Shown here one piece after another: positions 18,246-26,555 of a stretch of DNA of 40,847 bases; the first letter of the stretch is position 1, and each line of letters begins with the position of its first letter. Made by a program: the position numbers and the translations under genes. This stretch comes from Xanthobacteraceae bacterium. Lineage in GTDB: Bacteria > Pseudomonadota > Alphaproteobacteria > Rhizobiales > Xanthobacteraceae. The stretch covers positions 1-40,847 of the forward strand of contig JASHQS010000125.1 of the NCBI GenBank assembly GCA_030038995.1, in the 5' to 3' direction. A model generated the notes under the pieces. The model ran no database searches. It was not told where the DNA came from and was given only the letters and a program-made list of their open reading frames with translations.

Positions 18246-19046
18246 ATGTGGGATGCGATGCCCCTGCCCGCCCTGCAGAAATTCGAACGCAAGATCGAGC
18301 GGCAAATTCGCCTCCTTGAGGCCAGAAAGTATCTTATCGAGCGCAAGATCGACCGGCAAATCCGGGTATTCGAGCGGAAGCGCGGCGATATCGGCAAGAA
18401 AATCGAGGAGCAGATTCGGCAGTTCGAGCGCAAGAAGGGCATCCGGCTCGATGACGAAGTGCGCTTCATTCGCTCCTGGATCGAGCGGCCGCTGACCATC
18501 GGCGCCGTCACCCCGTCCGGAAAAATCCTTGCCCGCGCCATGGCGCGCTATGTCGATCCGGCGAGCGAAGGCCCGGTGGTCGAGTTGGGACCGGGCACCG
18601 GGCCGGTGACGGAGGCGCTGGTGCAAGCTGGCGTGGCGCCCTCGCGTCTGGTGCTGGTCGAGTTCAATTCGACGTTTTGCCGGATCCTGCACGCGCGCTT
18701 TCCCGAAGCCACGCTGGTGCAGGGCGACGCCTATGGCTTGCGGCGGCTGCTTGCCAGCTTGCTGTTGCAGCCGGCCGCCGCGGTGGTCTCCGGCCTGCCG
18801 CTCGTCACCAAGCCGATCCGCCAGCGCCTGCGCCTGATCCGCGACGCCTTCGATCTGATGCTGCCCGGCGCGCCCTTCGTCCAGTTCACCTATTCGATGG
18901 CGGCACCGCTGCCGAAGCAGCTCGGCGGCTTTTCGGTGGAAGCCTCGAAACGCATCTGGATGAATCTGCCGCCGGCGCGGGTGTGGGTGTACCGGCGGTC
19001 AGAAGACAGAAATCAGAAATCGGAAATCAGAAATCGGAATGACTAG
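18246..19046 (+). CDS. pmtA: PmtA-like phospholipid N-methyltransferase with repeat-built N-terminal extension
   Basis: SAM-dependent methyltransferase related to PmtA, which converts phosphatidylethanolamine stepwise to phosphatidylcholine at the inner membrane. SAM motif I is VVELGPGTGPVTEALVQAG (about residues 114-132), followed by the acidic VLVEFNSTFC. IRSWIERPLTIGAVTPSGK just before the core and VVSGLPL are typical of the Pmt family. It has 266 aa against about 200 for many PmtA proteins. The excess is mostly residues about 13-66, three 18-residue repeats of an amphipathic, highly charged helix. The last residues (…NQKSEIRNRND) are translated from a 7-bp repeat array. In related rhizobia pmtA often lies near dnaJ. 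A second ATG at 18258 is possible. Confidence 0.88.
   Translation: MWDAMPLPALQKFERKIERQIRLLEARKYLIERKIDRQIRVFERKRGDIGKKIEEQIRQFERKKGIRLDDEVRFIRSWIERPLTIGAVTPSGKILARAMARYVDPASEGPVVELGPGTGPVTEALVQAGVAPSRLVLVEFNSTFCRILHARFPEATLVQGDAYGLRRLLASLLLQPAAAVVSGLPLVTKPIRQRLRLIRDAFDLMLPGAPFVQFTYSMAAPLPKQLGGFSVEASKRIWMNLPPARVWVYRRSEDRNQKSEIRNRND
18282..18443 (+). repeat. Three tandem 54-nt (18-aa) repeats inside pmtA
   Basis: The encoded units are FERKIERQIRLLEARKYL, IERKIDRQIRVFERKRGD and IGKKIEEQIRQFERKKGI. Shared core: (F/I)-x-(R/K)-K-I-x-x-Q-I-R at the same place in each unit. Eighteen residues equal five helical turns, so the I/F/L positions would line one face of a long, positively charged helix, as expected for membrane-surface binding. 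Confidence 0.85.
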
Positions 19047-19269
19047 AGCAGATCCCGCTCATGTAGCGCCACTTCCCCGTCATGCGCGGGCTTGACCCGC
19101 GCATCCATGCGGCCCCGACGCAGCATGGATTGCCGGGTCAAGTCCGGCAATGACGAACCGAGGAGTCGCGATTCGATCGGAGCGGAACATGCGCTAGGCA
19201 CAGATATCGCGAGCTTATCCGAACACTCTCTTCTGATTTCTGACTTCCGATTTCTGATTTCCGACTCGA
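19001..19269. repeat. Facing heptamer arrays around a palindromic element (site A)
   Basis: Left arm 19001-19042: AGAAGAC AGAAATC AGAAATC GGAAATC AGAAATC GGAATGA. Right arm 19235-19269: GATTTCT GACTTCC GATTTCT GATTTCC GACTCGA, the reverse complement type. The left arm is the end of the pmtA reading frame; the right arm ends 2 nt before the start codon of the flavin reductase gene. The 190 nt between hold the RPE-type palindromes listed separately. Confidence 0.85.
19082..19151. repeat. RPE-type double palindrome
   Basis: Hairpin 1: ATGCGCGGG/CCCGCGCAT with loop cttga (19082-19104). Hairpin 2: ATTGCCGG/CCGGCAAT with loop gtcaagt (19129-19151). Both are the classic intergenic palindromes seen in many copies in Bradyrhizobium-like genomes. 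They sit between the two arms of heptamer site A. Confidence 0.85.
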
Positions 19270-19271
19270 AC

Positions 19272-19847
19272 ATGCTCGCTCCAAAAATCCTCGTCATTCC
19301 CGGCTCGCTGCGGTCAGGCTCGCACAACGGACGGCTTGCCGCGCTTGCCGCCAAGGAGCTGGCGCTGGCCGAGGCCGAGGTCACGCGCATCTCGCTCGCC
19401 GACTATCCGCTGCCGCTATTCGACGCCGAGATGACCGCCGAGGTCGGTCCGCCGCAACACGCCGTGCAACTGCGGCACATGCTCGAAGCGCATCAGGGCG
19501 TGTTCATGACCAGTCCCGAATACAGCGCTTCGGTGACGCCGCTCGTCAAAAATACCATCGACTGGCTGTCGCGTGCCCGCGGCCAGCCGATTTATGCGGC
19601 CTTCAAGAATCGGGTGTTTGGCATCGGCGCGGCGTCGAGCGGTCCGGGCGGCGGCGTGCGTGCGCTCCTGGCGCTGCGCCAAATTCTTGAACTCGGCTGC
19701 GGCGCGCTGGTGATCCCCGAGCAGATTGCGGTCGGCAATGCCACCGAAGCGTTCGACGACATGGGCAATCTCAAGGACGAAAGCACCGCCACCGCCTTGA
19801 AGACCATGGCGCGTCGGCTGGTCGAGCTGGCGCGCGCCTTGGCGTGA
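19272..19847 (+). CDS. NADPH-dependent FMN reductase-like flavoprotein
   Basis: 191-aa flavodoxin-fold protein of the NADPH-dependent FMN reductase family (ChrR/azoreductase/quinone reductase relatives). [20 protein letters not shown] is the FMN phosphate-binding loop, and [20 protein letters not shown] is the family signature for the isoalloxazine site. [20 protein letters not shown] forms the second flavin loop. The likely job is NAD(P)H-dependent reduction of flavin, quinones or similar acceptors in the cytoplasm. The ATG at 19272 has no recognisable Shine-Dalgarno sequence: the bases upstream belong to heptamer site A. pyrF begins 14 nt after the stop. Confidence 0.9.
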   Translation: MLAPKILVIPGSLRSGSHNGRLAALAAKELALAEAEVTRISLADYPLPLFDAEMTAEVGPPQHAVQLRHMLEAHQGVFMTSPEYSASVTPLVKNTIDWLSRARGQPIYAAFKNRVFGIGAASSGPGGGVRALLALRQILELGCGALVIPEQIAVGNATEAFDDMGNLKDESTATALKTMARRLVELARALA

Positions 19848-19861
19848 GGGAGATTGCCGCG

Positions 19862-20560
19862 ATGCAGCTTGAGCCGCGCGAGCGCCTGATCGTCGCCCTC
19901 GACCTGCCCTCGGTCGAGGCCGCGCAGGCCATGGTGGCGCGGCTCGGCGATGCGGTGTCGTTCTACAAGATCGGCTATCAGCTCGCTTACGCGGGAGGAC
20001 TTGCCTACGCGCCGGTGCTGGCGGATGCCGGCAAGCGGGTGTTTCTCGATCTCAAGCTGCACGATATCGGCAGCACCGTGGCCGAGGGCGTGCGCAGCGC
20101 CGCGCGGCTCGGCGCGACGTTTCTTACCGTGCATGCTTATCCGCAGACCATGAAGGCCGCGGTCGAGGCGCGCGAACGCGGCTTGCATATTCTGGCGGTC
20201 ACGGTGCTGACCTCCTATGATGATGCCGACCTCGCCCGGGCGGGCTATGACTTCACCGTCGCCGAGTTGGTCGCCGAACGCGCCGCGCAAGCCCGCGATA
20301 TCGGGGTTGACGGGCTGATCTGTTCAGGCGCCGAGGCGGCCAAGGTGCGCGGAATCGTCGGCGGCAAGCTCAAGCTGGTAACGCCCGGCATCCGGCCCGC
20401 CGGCGCCGCGGCCGGCGACCAGAAGCGCATCATGACGCCGGCCGCCGCCATTGCTGCCGGCGCGGATCATCTTGTCGTCGGCCGGCCTATCGTCGGCGCG
20501 TCTGATCCGAAGGCGGCGGCGCAGGCGATCGTCGATGAAATTTCACGAGCCGCAAGCTGA
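19862..20560 (+). CDS. pyrF: Orotidine 5'-phosphate decarboxylase
   Basis: Converts OMP to UMP, the last step of de novo pyrimidine synthesis. The catalytic D-x-K-x-x-D array is visible in [14 protein letters not shown] (about residues 60-73). [10 protein letters not shown] opens the TIM barrel, [18 protein letters not shown] is the phosphate loop region and [11 protein letters not shown] the closing motif. 232 aa, standard. The ATG at 19862 follows GGGAG; a GTG at 19844 overlapping the previous stop (ATGA-like arrangement) would add six residues. Probably one transcript with the flavin reductase gene upstream and the DUF1330 genes downstream. Confidence 0.96.
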   Translation: MQLEPRERLIVALDLPSVEAAQAMVARLGDAVSFYKIGYQLAYAGGLAYAPVLADAGKRVFLDLKLHDIGSTVAEGVRSAARLGATFLTVHAYPQTMKAAVEARERGLHILAVTVLTSYDDADLARAGYDFTVAELVAERAAQARDIGVDGLICSGAEAAKVRGIVGGKLKLVTPGIRPAGAAAGDQKRIMTPAAAIAAGADHLVVGRPIVGASDPKAAAQAIVDEISRAAS

Positions 20561-20574
20561 AAGGGAGACTACGC

Positions 20575-20877
20575 ATGGCAAAGGGCTACTGGATTGCGCA
20601 TGTCGATGTGAAAAACGAAGAGGGCTTCAGGCCCTACGCGGCGGCCAACGGGCCGATCTTCAAGAAATTCGGCGGCCGCTACGTGGTGCGCGGCGGCAAG
20701 TTCGAAGGCATGGAAGGCGCTGCCCGTTCGCGCAACGTGGTGATCGAATTTCCCGATTACGCCACCGCGCTCGCCTGCTACCGCTCGCCCGAGTATCAGG
20801 AAAACATCAAGCGGCGCTTGCCGCATGGCACCGTCGATCTCATCGTCATCGAGGGCTACGACGGCGCGCAGCCGTGA
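20575..20877 (+). CDS. Single-domain DUF1330 protein
   Basis: 100-aa cytosolic protein made of one DUF1330 domain, a dimeric alpha/beta (ferredoxin-like) fold with no established function. Signatures: KGYWIAHVDV at the start, GRYVVRGG in the middle, RNVVIEFPDYATALACYRSP and the end VIEGYDG. The start follows GGGAG by 8 nt, and the gene is 14 nt from the pyrF stop. The next gene encodes two further copies of the same domain. Confidence 0.93.
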   Translation: MAKGYWIAHVDVKNEEGFRPYAAANGPIFKKFGGRYVVRGGKFEGMEGAARSRNVVIEFPDYATALACYRSPEYQENIKRRLPHGTVDLIVIEGYDGAQP

Positions 20878-20916
20878 CCGGCAAATTGCTGTCCATTGTC
20901 GCGAAAGGAGCAACCG

Positions 20917-21549
20917 ATGCCGAAAGGCTATTGGATTCCGCACGTCGATGTGACGGATGCGGAAGGCTACAAGGCCTATATGGCGGCGACGCCGCCGGCA
21001 CATGAAAAATATGGCGGCGTCGCGCTGGTGCGCGGCGGCAGATGCGAGGTGGTCGAGGGCCGCGCCCGCAGCCGCAACGTGCTGCGCGAATTTCCCGACT
21101 ATGCCGCGGCGCTCGCCTGCTACCACTCGGACGAATATCAGAACGCGCGCCTGCTGCGTCTGCCGCATTCGCAATGCGATTTCATCATCGCCGAGGGCTA
21201 CGACGGCCCGCAGCCGCCGCAAGGAGTCGCGGCGCCGGCCGCCACCGCGCGCAAGGGCTATTGGATCGGACACAGCGATGTGACCGAGCTCGAGAGCTAT
21301 AAGCGCTACATGGTCGCCGACCAGGAACCGATCGGCCGCTTTGGCGGCCGTTATCTGGTGCGCGGCGGTGCCAGCGAAGTCACCGAGGGTAAGGCGCGAA
21401 GCCGTACGGTGGTGCTGGAATTTCCGAGCTACGATGCCGCTTTGGCCTGCTACCGCTCGGACGGTTATCAAAAGGCCAAGACGTTTCGCGACGGCAACGC
21501 GGCGCTCGATCTCGTCATCGTCGAAGGCTACGACGGACCGAAATTCTGA
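20917..21549 (+). CDS. Tandem-duplicated DUF1330 protein
   Basis: 210-aa protein with two DUF1330 domains in one chain: residues about 1-95 ([10 protein letters not shown] ... FIIAEGYDG) and about 108-208 ([10 protein letters not shown] ... LVIVEGYDG). An A/P/T-rich linker of about 12 residues joins them. Each half keeps the VRGG, ARSR and E-F-P-x-Y-x-x-A-L-A-C-Y motifs, so both look structurally intact. Because DUF1330 domains dimerise, the fusion may form an intramolecular pair. Start ATG 20917 with AAAGGAG 7 nt upstream; TTG 20896 is open in frame but less likely. dapB follows. Confidence 0.9.
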   Translation: MPKGYWIPHVDVTDAEGYKAYMAATPPAHEKYGGVALVRGGRCEVVEGRARSRNVLREFPDYAAALACYHSDEYQNARLLRLPHSQCDFIIAEGYDGPQPPQGVAAPAATARKGYWIGHSDVTELESYKRYMVADQEPIGRFGGRYLVRGGASEVTEGKARSRTVVLEFPSYDAALACYRSDGYQKAKTFRDGNAALDLVIVEGYDGPKF

Positions 21550-21643
21550 ATTTTCGCTCGGCGGCTTGCGGGCAGAGGCAGGGTCCGCGCGTTGCCGCTG
21601 CGGCCACGCTTGGCTATACCGGCAGCGAGCGGAGCAAGTCCCA

Positions 21644-22471
21644 ATGCCGGCGGCACAGCCTGAAATGCGAGTCATCGTCGCCGGCGCCGGCGGGCGCATG
21701 GGCCGCACGCTCATTCATGCCGTGGCGGCCAGCAAGAGGCTGACGCTGATCGGCGCCGTCGAAGCGGCCGGCGCGGCGGTGATCGGCCGCGATGCCGGCG
21801 AACTCGCCGGCTTGGGTGCGAACGGCGTCAAGGTGGTCAGCGATGTTGCGCCGCTGCTCAAGGACGCCGATGGCTTGATCGAGTTCACCATCCCGGCCGC
21901 GACGCTCGCCTTCGCCGAATTGACCGCCGCCGCCGGCCTCGTCCATGTGATCGGCACCACCGGCCATTCGGCCGAGGAGGAGAAGGTGATCGCCACGGCG
22001 GCGCGCCGCGCCCGCATCGTCAAATCCGGCAACATGAGCCTCGGCGTCAATCTGCTCGCCGCGCTCGTCAAGCGGGTCGCCAAGACGCTCGACGAGGCCT
22101 ACGATATCGAAATTCTCGAAATGCATCACGCCAAGAAGATCGATGCGCCGTCCGGCACCGCGCTGATGCTCGGCCGCGCCGCGGCGGCGGGCCGCGGCAT
22201 CGACCTCGCGCAACGCTCGGCGCGCGGCCGCGACGGCATGACCGGCGCGCGCTGCCCGGGCGATATCGGTTTCGCCTCGCTGCGCGGCGGCACCGTCGTC
22301 GGCGATCATACGGTGACGTTCGCGGGGCCCGCTGAGCGGCTCGAACTCACCCACCGCGCCGAGGACCGCATGATCTTCGCCCGCGGCGCGCTGCACGCGG
22401 CGCTCTGGGCGCGCGAGCAGAAGCCGGGGCTTTATTCGATGGCGGATGTGTTGGGGCTCACGGACATTTAA
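21644..22471 (+). CDS. dapB: 4-hydroxy-tetrahydrodipicolinate reductase
   Basis: NAD(P)H-dependent step of the diaminopimelate/lysine pathway, supplying peptidoglycan and lysine. The N-terminal Rossmann motif is [29 protein letters not shown] and [16 protein letters not shown] are family-typical. The catalytic region is [18 protein letters not shown] (His-His...Lys, about 150-168), and [10 protein letters not shown] lies near the C-terminus. 275 aa. ATG 21644 follows GGAG; ATG 21665 is an alternative seven codons later. The R-M island begins 26 nt downstream. Confidence 0.96.
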   Translation: MPAAQPEMRVIVAGAGGRMGRTLIHAVAASKRLTLIGAVEAAGAAVIGRDAGELAGLGANGVKVVSDVAPLLKDADGLIEFTIPAATLAFAELTAAAGLVHVIGTTGHSAEEEKVIATAARRARIVKSGNMSLGVNLLAALVKRVAKTLDEAYDIEILEMHHAKKIDAPSGTALMLGRAAAAGRGIDLAQRSARGRDGMTGARCPGDIGFASLRGGTVVGDHTVTFAGPAERLELTHRAEDRMIFARGALHAALWAREQKPGLYSMADVLGLTDI

Positions 22472-22497
22472 GCTCGATCTGTGAGGGGTTGATTGCA

Positions 22498-23382
22498 ATG
22501 CATCTACAGCAAACAAAACGCGCCAGTGCGGCGTCCGGCGGGCCTCAGTACTATTTCCACGATCTTTCAGACGCGGTCAAAACGTACTTGCGGAGCAAGG
22601 GCGCAGTCCCGGTCGCACTCGTTACGCCTTATGGGGCAACAAAGTCACATTTCTTCGCGGTTGGGAAGGATCATAAGTTGGACGAGAAGGGGAAGGTGGT
22701 GCCGGGAAGCGTTGGTCATGACCGAATCCAACAGGGACAGGGAGAGGCCAGTATTGGCGAGCAAATCCGGCATTGGTATTCCCTGCCCGCAGGGCAATTC
22801 GAGCGCATTGACGTTGAAGTCGACACGATTGATGACGCCTTTTATATGAGGCCGATTGTTTGCAAATACGCAGGCTCCAAGAGGACAACGACGCTGCATA
22901 AAGTAGAGCGTCCTCTCACATTCACGCTCGACTATATAAGTCCGTTTTGGCGGCGACATTTGGAAAAGATTGGGCACGCAAAGCCGGAGGTGCTTGAATG
23001 GTCCGTCCGCGAAATATGCAGAATTGCAAAGGATCATCGTCCTGAAACGAAAATTCCGCATATCCTGGAGCCCGATTTGCTCCGCGCGTCAGGGCCTCTC
23101 AATCATCTCGGTGTGTTCCTGGGTCCTTACGTAGGCAAGGGATATGACTGCGCTTCGATTATCGAGTTTCTCGCATATCCACCCTACCGCGTGCCGGTCG
23201 AGATTAAGAAGAATAGTCACAATTTCCAGTATCAAGAGAAGAAATATGGCAAAGACGAGCTTAGCCGGGCGGTTATTCTCTGTGCAAATCATGATCATGA
23301 AGCTGTACGCCAGAACATCGATGTGATTGAACTTGAGGCGTTCTATAAATATGGCCGTGATGAACTCACGCTGGCATTATGA
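22498..23382 (+). CDS. Putative type II restriction endonuclease (PD-(D/E)XK-like)
   Basis: 294-aa protein with no family I can name by sequence. It is called a nuclease from a plausible PD-(D/E)XK site near the C-terminus: Asp ~217 in GKGYDCASIIEF, then PVEIKKN (Glu ~235 and Lys ~237), followed by a basic stretch QEKKYGKDE. Its stop overlaps the methyltransferase start in an ATGA, the usual linkage of restriction-modification pairs. The N-terminal 190 residues probably include target recognition. Base composition and codon use are clearly more AT-rich than dapB and gpmI on either side, a sign of transfer. The ATG at 22498 follows gagggg; TTG 22489 is also possible. Confidence 0.65.
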   Translation: MHLQQTKRASAASGGPQYYFHDLSDAVKTYLRSKGAVPVALVTPYGATKSHFFAVGKDHKLDEKGKVVPGSVGHDRIQQGQGEASIGEQIRHWYSLPAGQFERIDVEVDTIDDAFYMRPIVCKYAGSKRTTTLHKVERPLTFTLDYISPFWRRHLEKIGHAKPEVLEWSVREICRIAKDHRPETKIPHILEPDLLRASGPLNHLGVFLGPYVGKGYDCASIIEFLAYPPYRVPVEIKKNSHNFQYQEKKYGKDELSRAVILCANHDHEAVRQNIDVIELEAFYKYGRDELTLAL

Positions 23383-24890
23383 ACTTCTACCGGAACGTTG
23401 TGGCAATTCAGCATCCGATCTCGGCAGAGCGTCAAACTGCGAAGCGGCACTATGGCGTGCATCCGTATTTTACCAGGCGCCCGTTTAATGTCGTGCGTGA
23501 TTATATACTGCACTATTCGCGGCCTGGAGATCGGGTAATCGATCCGTTTGGGGGATCGGGCGTCACTGCAATAGAGGCGTTCCTGGAAAATCGGATTGGG
23601 GTTCACAACGACCTCAATCCGCTGGCAAACTTCATCGCGAGCGGTATCGCGGGCCTGGCCAAAGGAAATCTTTCCGATTATCGAGATGCACTGGCAGCCA
23701 TGGAGTCGGCGTGCTCAGGGATTTTGTTCGAGATAGAGAAGTCGGGTGATGACGAATTAGATCGCTACCAAAAGCAGTTTCGATTGCCGAAGAATGTCGT
23801 ACTCCCAGCGAATTCAGACGTAACGTTGCTGTACGATCTATTTGAGCCGAAACAATTAGCCGCGCTTGCTGTGATCCGAGAGCAAGTTGCGAGAATATCA
23901 AATAAGTATGCGCGCAATGCAATGTTGCTGGCATTCTCCGCAACGCTGGCGAAACTAAATCGCACCTTTCTTTCGGCAGAAGGTCGATTGGCGTCGCGTG
24001 GGGGGTCAAGCATATTCAGCATTTACAGGTACAAAGTGGCAAAAAAGCCCGTGCGATTGCCGCTGTGGCCGACATTCCGAGAGCGCGCAATGAATGTGCT
24101 GGCGGCAAAAGCTGAAGTCGATCAGACTATTGAGCACAAGCGACAATCATCGGCTGGTTGGCATGGAGAATTTCATGCATACGACAGGGATGTGTTGGAG
24201 CTTCCCCAGGTGCTCGGGCGCACAGCTGATTATATCTTCACCGATCCACCATACGGAGGCCATATCGCCTATCTCGATTTGTCTACGATGTGGAACGCAT
24301 GGCTCGGCATTTTGCCAACTCCTTCCAGAGCCAAACATGAAATAATCGTTGGCGGCGATCGAAAACATGCCGATCAGGCCTACACAGAGCGCCTCGGATC
24401 GAGTATTCGTGCGTGCCTCGATCTATTAAAGCCGGATCGCTGGCTATCCGTTGTTTTCCAGCATTGGAACACTTCGTATTTTCAAACCATTTTGACCTCG
24501 GCTGCGGACTCGGGCGCAGATTTGCGTGCCGCGGTGCCTCAGGTTGGTGATCCAATTTGGTCGATGCACAAGAAGAAAGGTAGTGCATCGGTGTTGGCAG
24601 GGGAGCTCATCCTGTCGTTCTTCAATACAGGAAGAGCTGTTAAGTATGAACTCGGCCAAAAATTTGATCTTGAGAGCGAACTCTACCAACTCCTGCGTGA
24701 AATGCACGAGCCGCTTTATGGCGAGGCTTTGTTCAATAGAATTGTGTTGCGCGCCTGGCATAAGGGCGCAATCAATTCATTGGGTATTTCAAAGAGCGAT
24801 TTTGCCCAAATGCTGCTTGATATGGGCTGGCAGTACGACCAGCGTAGCCATTTTTGGGTGACTACCCATAGAGCACGCCGCTTGATCTGA
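23379..24890 (+). CDS. DNA methyltransferase (amino-MTase, DPPY type) of an R-M pair
   Basis: 503-aa SAM-dependent DNA methylase. Motif I (SAM-binding) is RVIDPFGGSGVTAIEA at about residues 52-67, followed by NRIGVHNDLNPLANF (acidic residue for the ribose). The catalytic motif IV is TDPPYGG at about 288-294, which marks N6-adenine or N4-cytosine methylation. The order I then IV with about 225 residues between, and the opening HPYFTRRPFNVVRDYI, are those of large single-chain enzymes; a recognition domain may lie in the 100-280 stretch or at the C-terminus. It overlaps the nuclease gene by 4 nt. AT-rich like its partner. The exact modified base cannot be told. Confidence 0.85.
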   Translation: MNFYRNVVAIQHPISAERQTAKRHYGVHPYFTRRPFNVVRDYILHYSRPGDRVIDPFGGSGVTAIEAFLENRIGVHNDLNPLANFIASGIAGLAKGNLSDYRDALAAMESACSGILFEIEKSGDDELDRYQKQFRLPKNVVLPANSDVTLLYDLFEPKQLAALAVIREQVARISNKYARNAMLLAFSATLAKLNRTFLSAEGRLASRGGSSIFSIYRYKVAKKPVRLPLWPTFRERAMNVLAAKAEVDQTIEHKRQSSAGWHGEFHAYDRDVLELPQVLGRTADYIFTDPPYGGHIAYLDLSTMWNAWLGILPTPSRAKHEIIVGGDRKHADQAYTERLGSSIRACLDLLKPDRWLSVVFQHWNTSYFQTILTSAADSGADLRAAVPQVGDPIWSMHKKKGSASVLAGELILSFFNTGRAVKYELGQKFDLESELYQLLREMHEPLYGEALFNRIVLRAWHKGAINSLGISKSDFAQMLLDMGWQYDQRSHFWVTTHRARRLI

Positions 24891-24923
24891 TTGCGAACTA
24901 ACCACCTGGAATTTAGACAGCAC

Positions 24924-26447
24924 TTAATCACCTTGCAACAGCGACACGCCGGTCATTTCCTGCGGCTTCGGCAATTCCATCAGTTCGAGTAAAGTCGGCG
25001 CGATGTCGGCGAGGCGGCCTTCGACGTTGAGCGCGCGGTTGCGCGCACCCACCAGCATGAGCGGCACCGGATTTGTGGTGTGGGCGGTGTGTGGTCCGCC
25101 GGTTTGTGGATCGCGCATCATCTCGCAATTGCCGTGGTCGGCGGTGACCAGGAGCGCGCCGCCGGTTTTTTGAATGGCGTCGGCGATGCGGCCCAAACCC
25201 GCATCGACCGTTTCCACCGCTTTGATGGCGGCGGCCAGGCTGCCGGTGTGGCCGACCATGTCGGGATTGGCGTAGTTGAGCACGATCAGGTCGTATCGGC
25301 CCGAATCGATCGCGGCCACCGCCTCGTCGGTGAGTTCGCGCGCCGACATTTCCGGCTGCAGGTCGTAGGTCGCGACCTTTGGCGACGGCACCAGGATGCG
25401 GTCTTCGCCGGCAAACGGCTCTTCGCGGCCGCCGTTGAGAAAATAGGTGACGTGCGCGTATTTTTCGGTCTCGGCCATGCGCAGCTGCTTGCGCCCGGCG
25501 TCGGCAACCACCTCGCCGAGGATGTGTTTGAGCGTTTGCAGCGGGAAGATCGTCTGCATCAGTTTGTTGAGCTCCTCGGAATATTCGGTCATCCCGGCTG
25601 CCGCGGCGAAGCCGATGATCCGTTGCCGCGCAAAACCGGAAAATTTCGCATCGAGCAGCGCCGAGAGAATTTCACGGACGCGGTCGGCGCGGAAGTTGAA
25701 GCACAGCACGCCATCGCCGTCCTTCATGCCGTGGTAATCGCCGACGACCGCCGGCAGGACGAACTCGTCGAATTTCTTGTTGGCATAGGCGTCGGCGATG
25801 ACGGCCGGCGCTTCGGCAAAGCGCGGCGCTTCGGCATCGACCATTGCCTTGTAAGCCTTTTCGATGCGGTCCCAGCGCTTGTCGCGGTCCATCGCATAGT
25901 AGCGGCCGCTCACCGTCGCGATCGAAACCGATTTCGGCAGCGCCGCCATCAGGCGCTCGATGTCGTCGGCCGCCGATTGCGGCGGCGTATCGCGGCCGTC
26001 GGTGAAGGCGTGCACCAGCGTCGGCACGTTGGCTGCGGCGAGGATTTTCGCCAGCGCCGCGGCATGGTCCTGATGCGAATGCACGCCGCCTGGCGACACC
26101 AGGCCGAGCAGATGGCAGGTGCCGCCGCTCTTTTGCAGCTTGCCGATCAATTCGACGAGCGCCGGCGCGCGGTCGATCTCGCCGTTCGCGATTGCCCGGT
26201 CGATGCGCGGCAAATCCTGCGTCACCACGCGGCCGGCGCCGATGTTCAAATGCCCGACCTCGGAATTGCCCATCTGCCCGTCCGGCAGGCCGACGTCCTT
26301 GCCGGACGTGCGCAGGAAGCCGTGCGGACCCTGCCAGAGCCGGTCGAAGCGCGGCGTCCTGGCCAGGCGGACGGCGTTGTCGGCGCGTTCCTCGCGCCAA
26401 CCCCAGCCGTCCAGAATCACCAGCATGACGGGCCGCCGCCGCTGCAT
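24924..26447 (-). CDS. gpmI: 2,3-bisphosphoglycerate-independent phosphoglycerate mutase
   Basis: Mn-dependent interconversion of 3- and 2-phosphoglycerate in glycolysis and gluconeogenesis. Alkaline-phosphatase-like metalloenzyme: VMLVILDGWGWREE holds the first metal Asp, DGQMGNSEVGHLNIGAGRVV the catalytic Ser, SPGGVHSHQDH the substrate loop, and LLVTADHGNCEMM the C-terminal metal ligands. 507 aa, standard. Start ATG 26447 has a weak upstream signal. The gene is alone between the R-M island (34 nt, convergent) and a palindromic repeat. In many relatives gpmI lies beside envC-ctpA; here it is about 6 kb from that cluster. Confidence 0.96.
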   Translation of the reverse strand: MQRRRPVMLVILDGWGWREERADNAVRLARTPRFDRLWQGPHGFLRTSGKDVGLPDGQMGNSEVGHLNIGAGRVVTQDLPRIDRAIANGEIDRAPALVELIGKLQKSGGTCHLLGLVSPGGVHSHQDHAAALAKILAAANVPTLVHAFTDGRDTPPQSAADDIERLMAALPKSVSIATVSGRYYAMDRDKRWDRIEKAYKAMVDAEAPRFAEAPAVIADAYANKKFDEFVLPAVVGDYHGMKDGDGVLCFNFRADRVREILSALLDAKFSGFARQRIIGFAAAAGMTEYSEELNKLMQTIFPLQTLKHILGEVVADAGRKQLRMAETEKYAHVTYFLNGGREEPFAGEDRILVPSPKVATYDLQPEMSARELTDEAVAAIDSGRYDLIVLNYANPDMVGHTGSLAAAIKAVETVDAGLGRIADAIQKTGGALLVTADHGNCEMMRDPQTGGPHTAHTTNPVPLMLVGARNRALNVEGRLADIAPTLLELMELPKPQEMTGVSLLQGD

Positions 26448-26555
26448 GTCCGCATCCTTCGCTCAAGATAACGCGCGGGCGGTATTGCGGATCGCAGCGC
26501 GAGCGTCAATGCGGGCAGCATTTGGCGTCCAAGGTCAACGCCTCATCGGCGCTAA

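Noticed and set aside
19001-19269. Site A as an insertion sequence or CRISPR-like array
   Set aside because: No transposase, no target duplication seen, and the 7-bp period with inverted arms is unlike CRISPR repeat-spacer structure.
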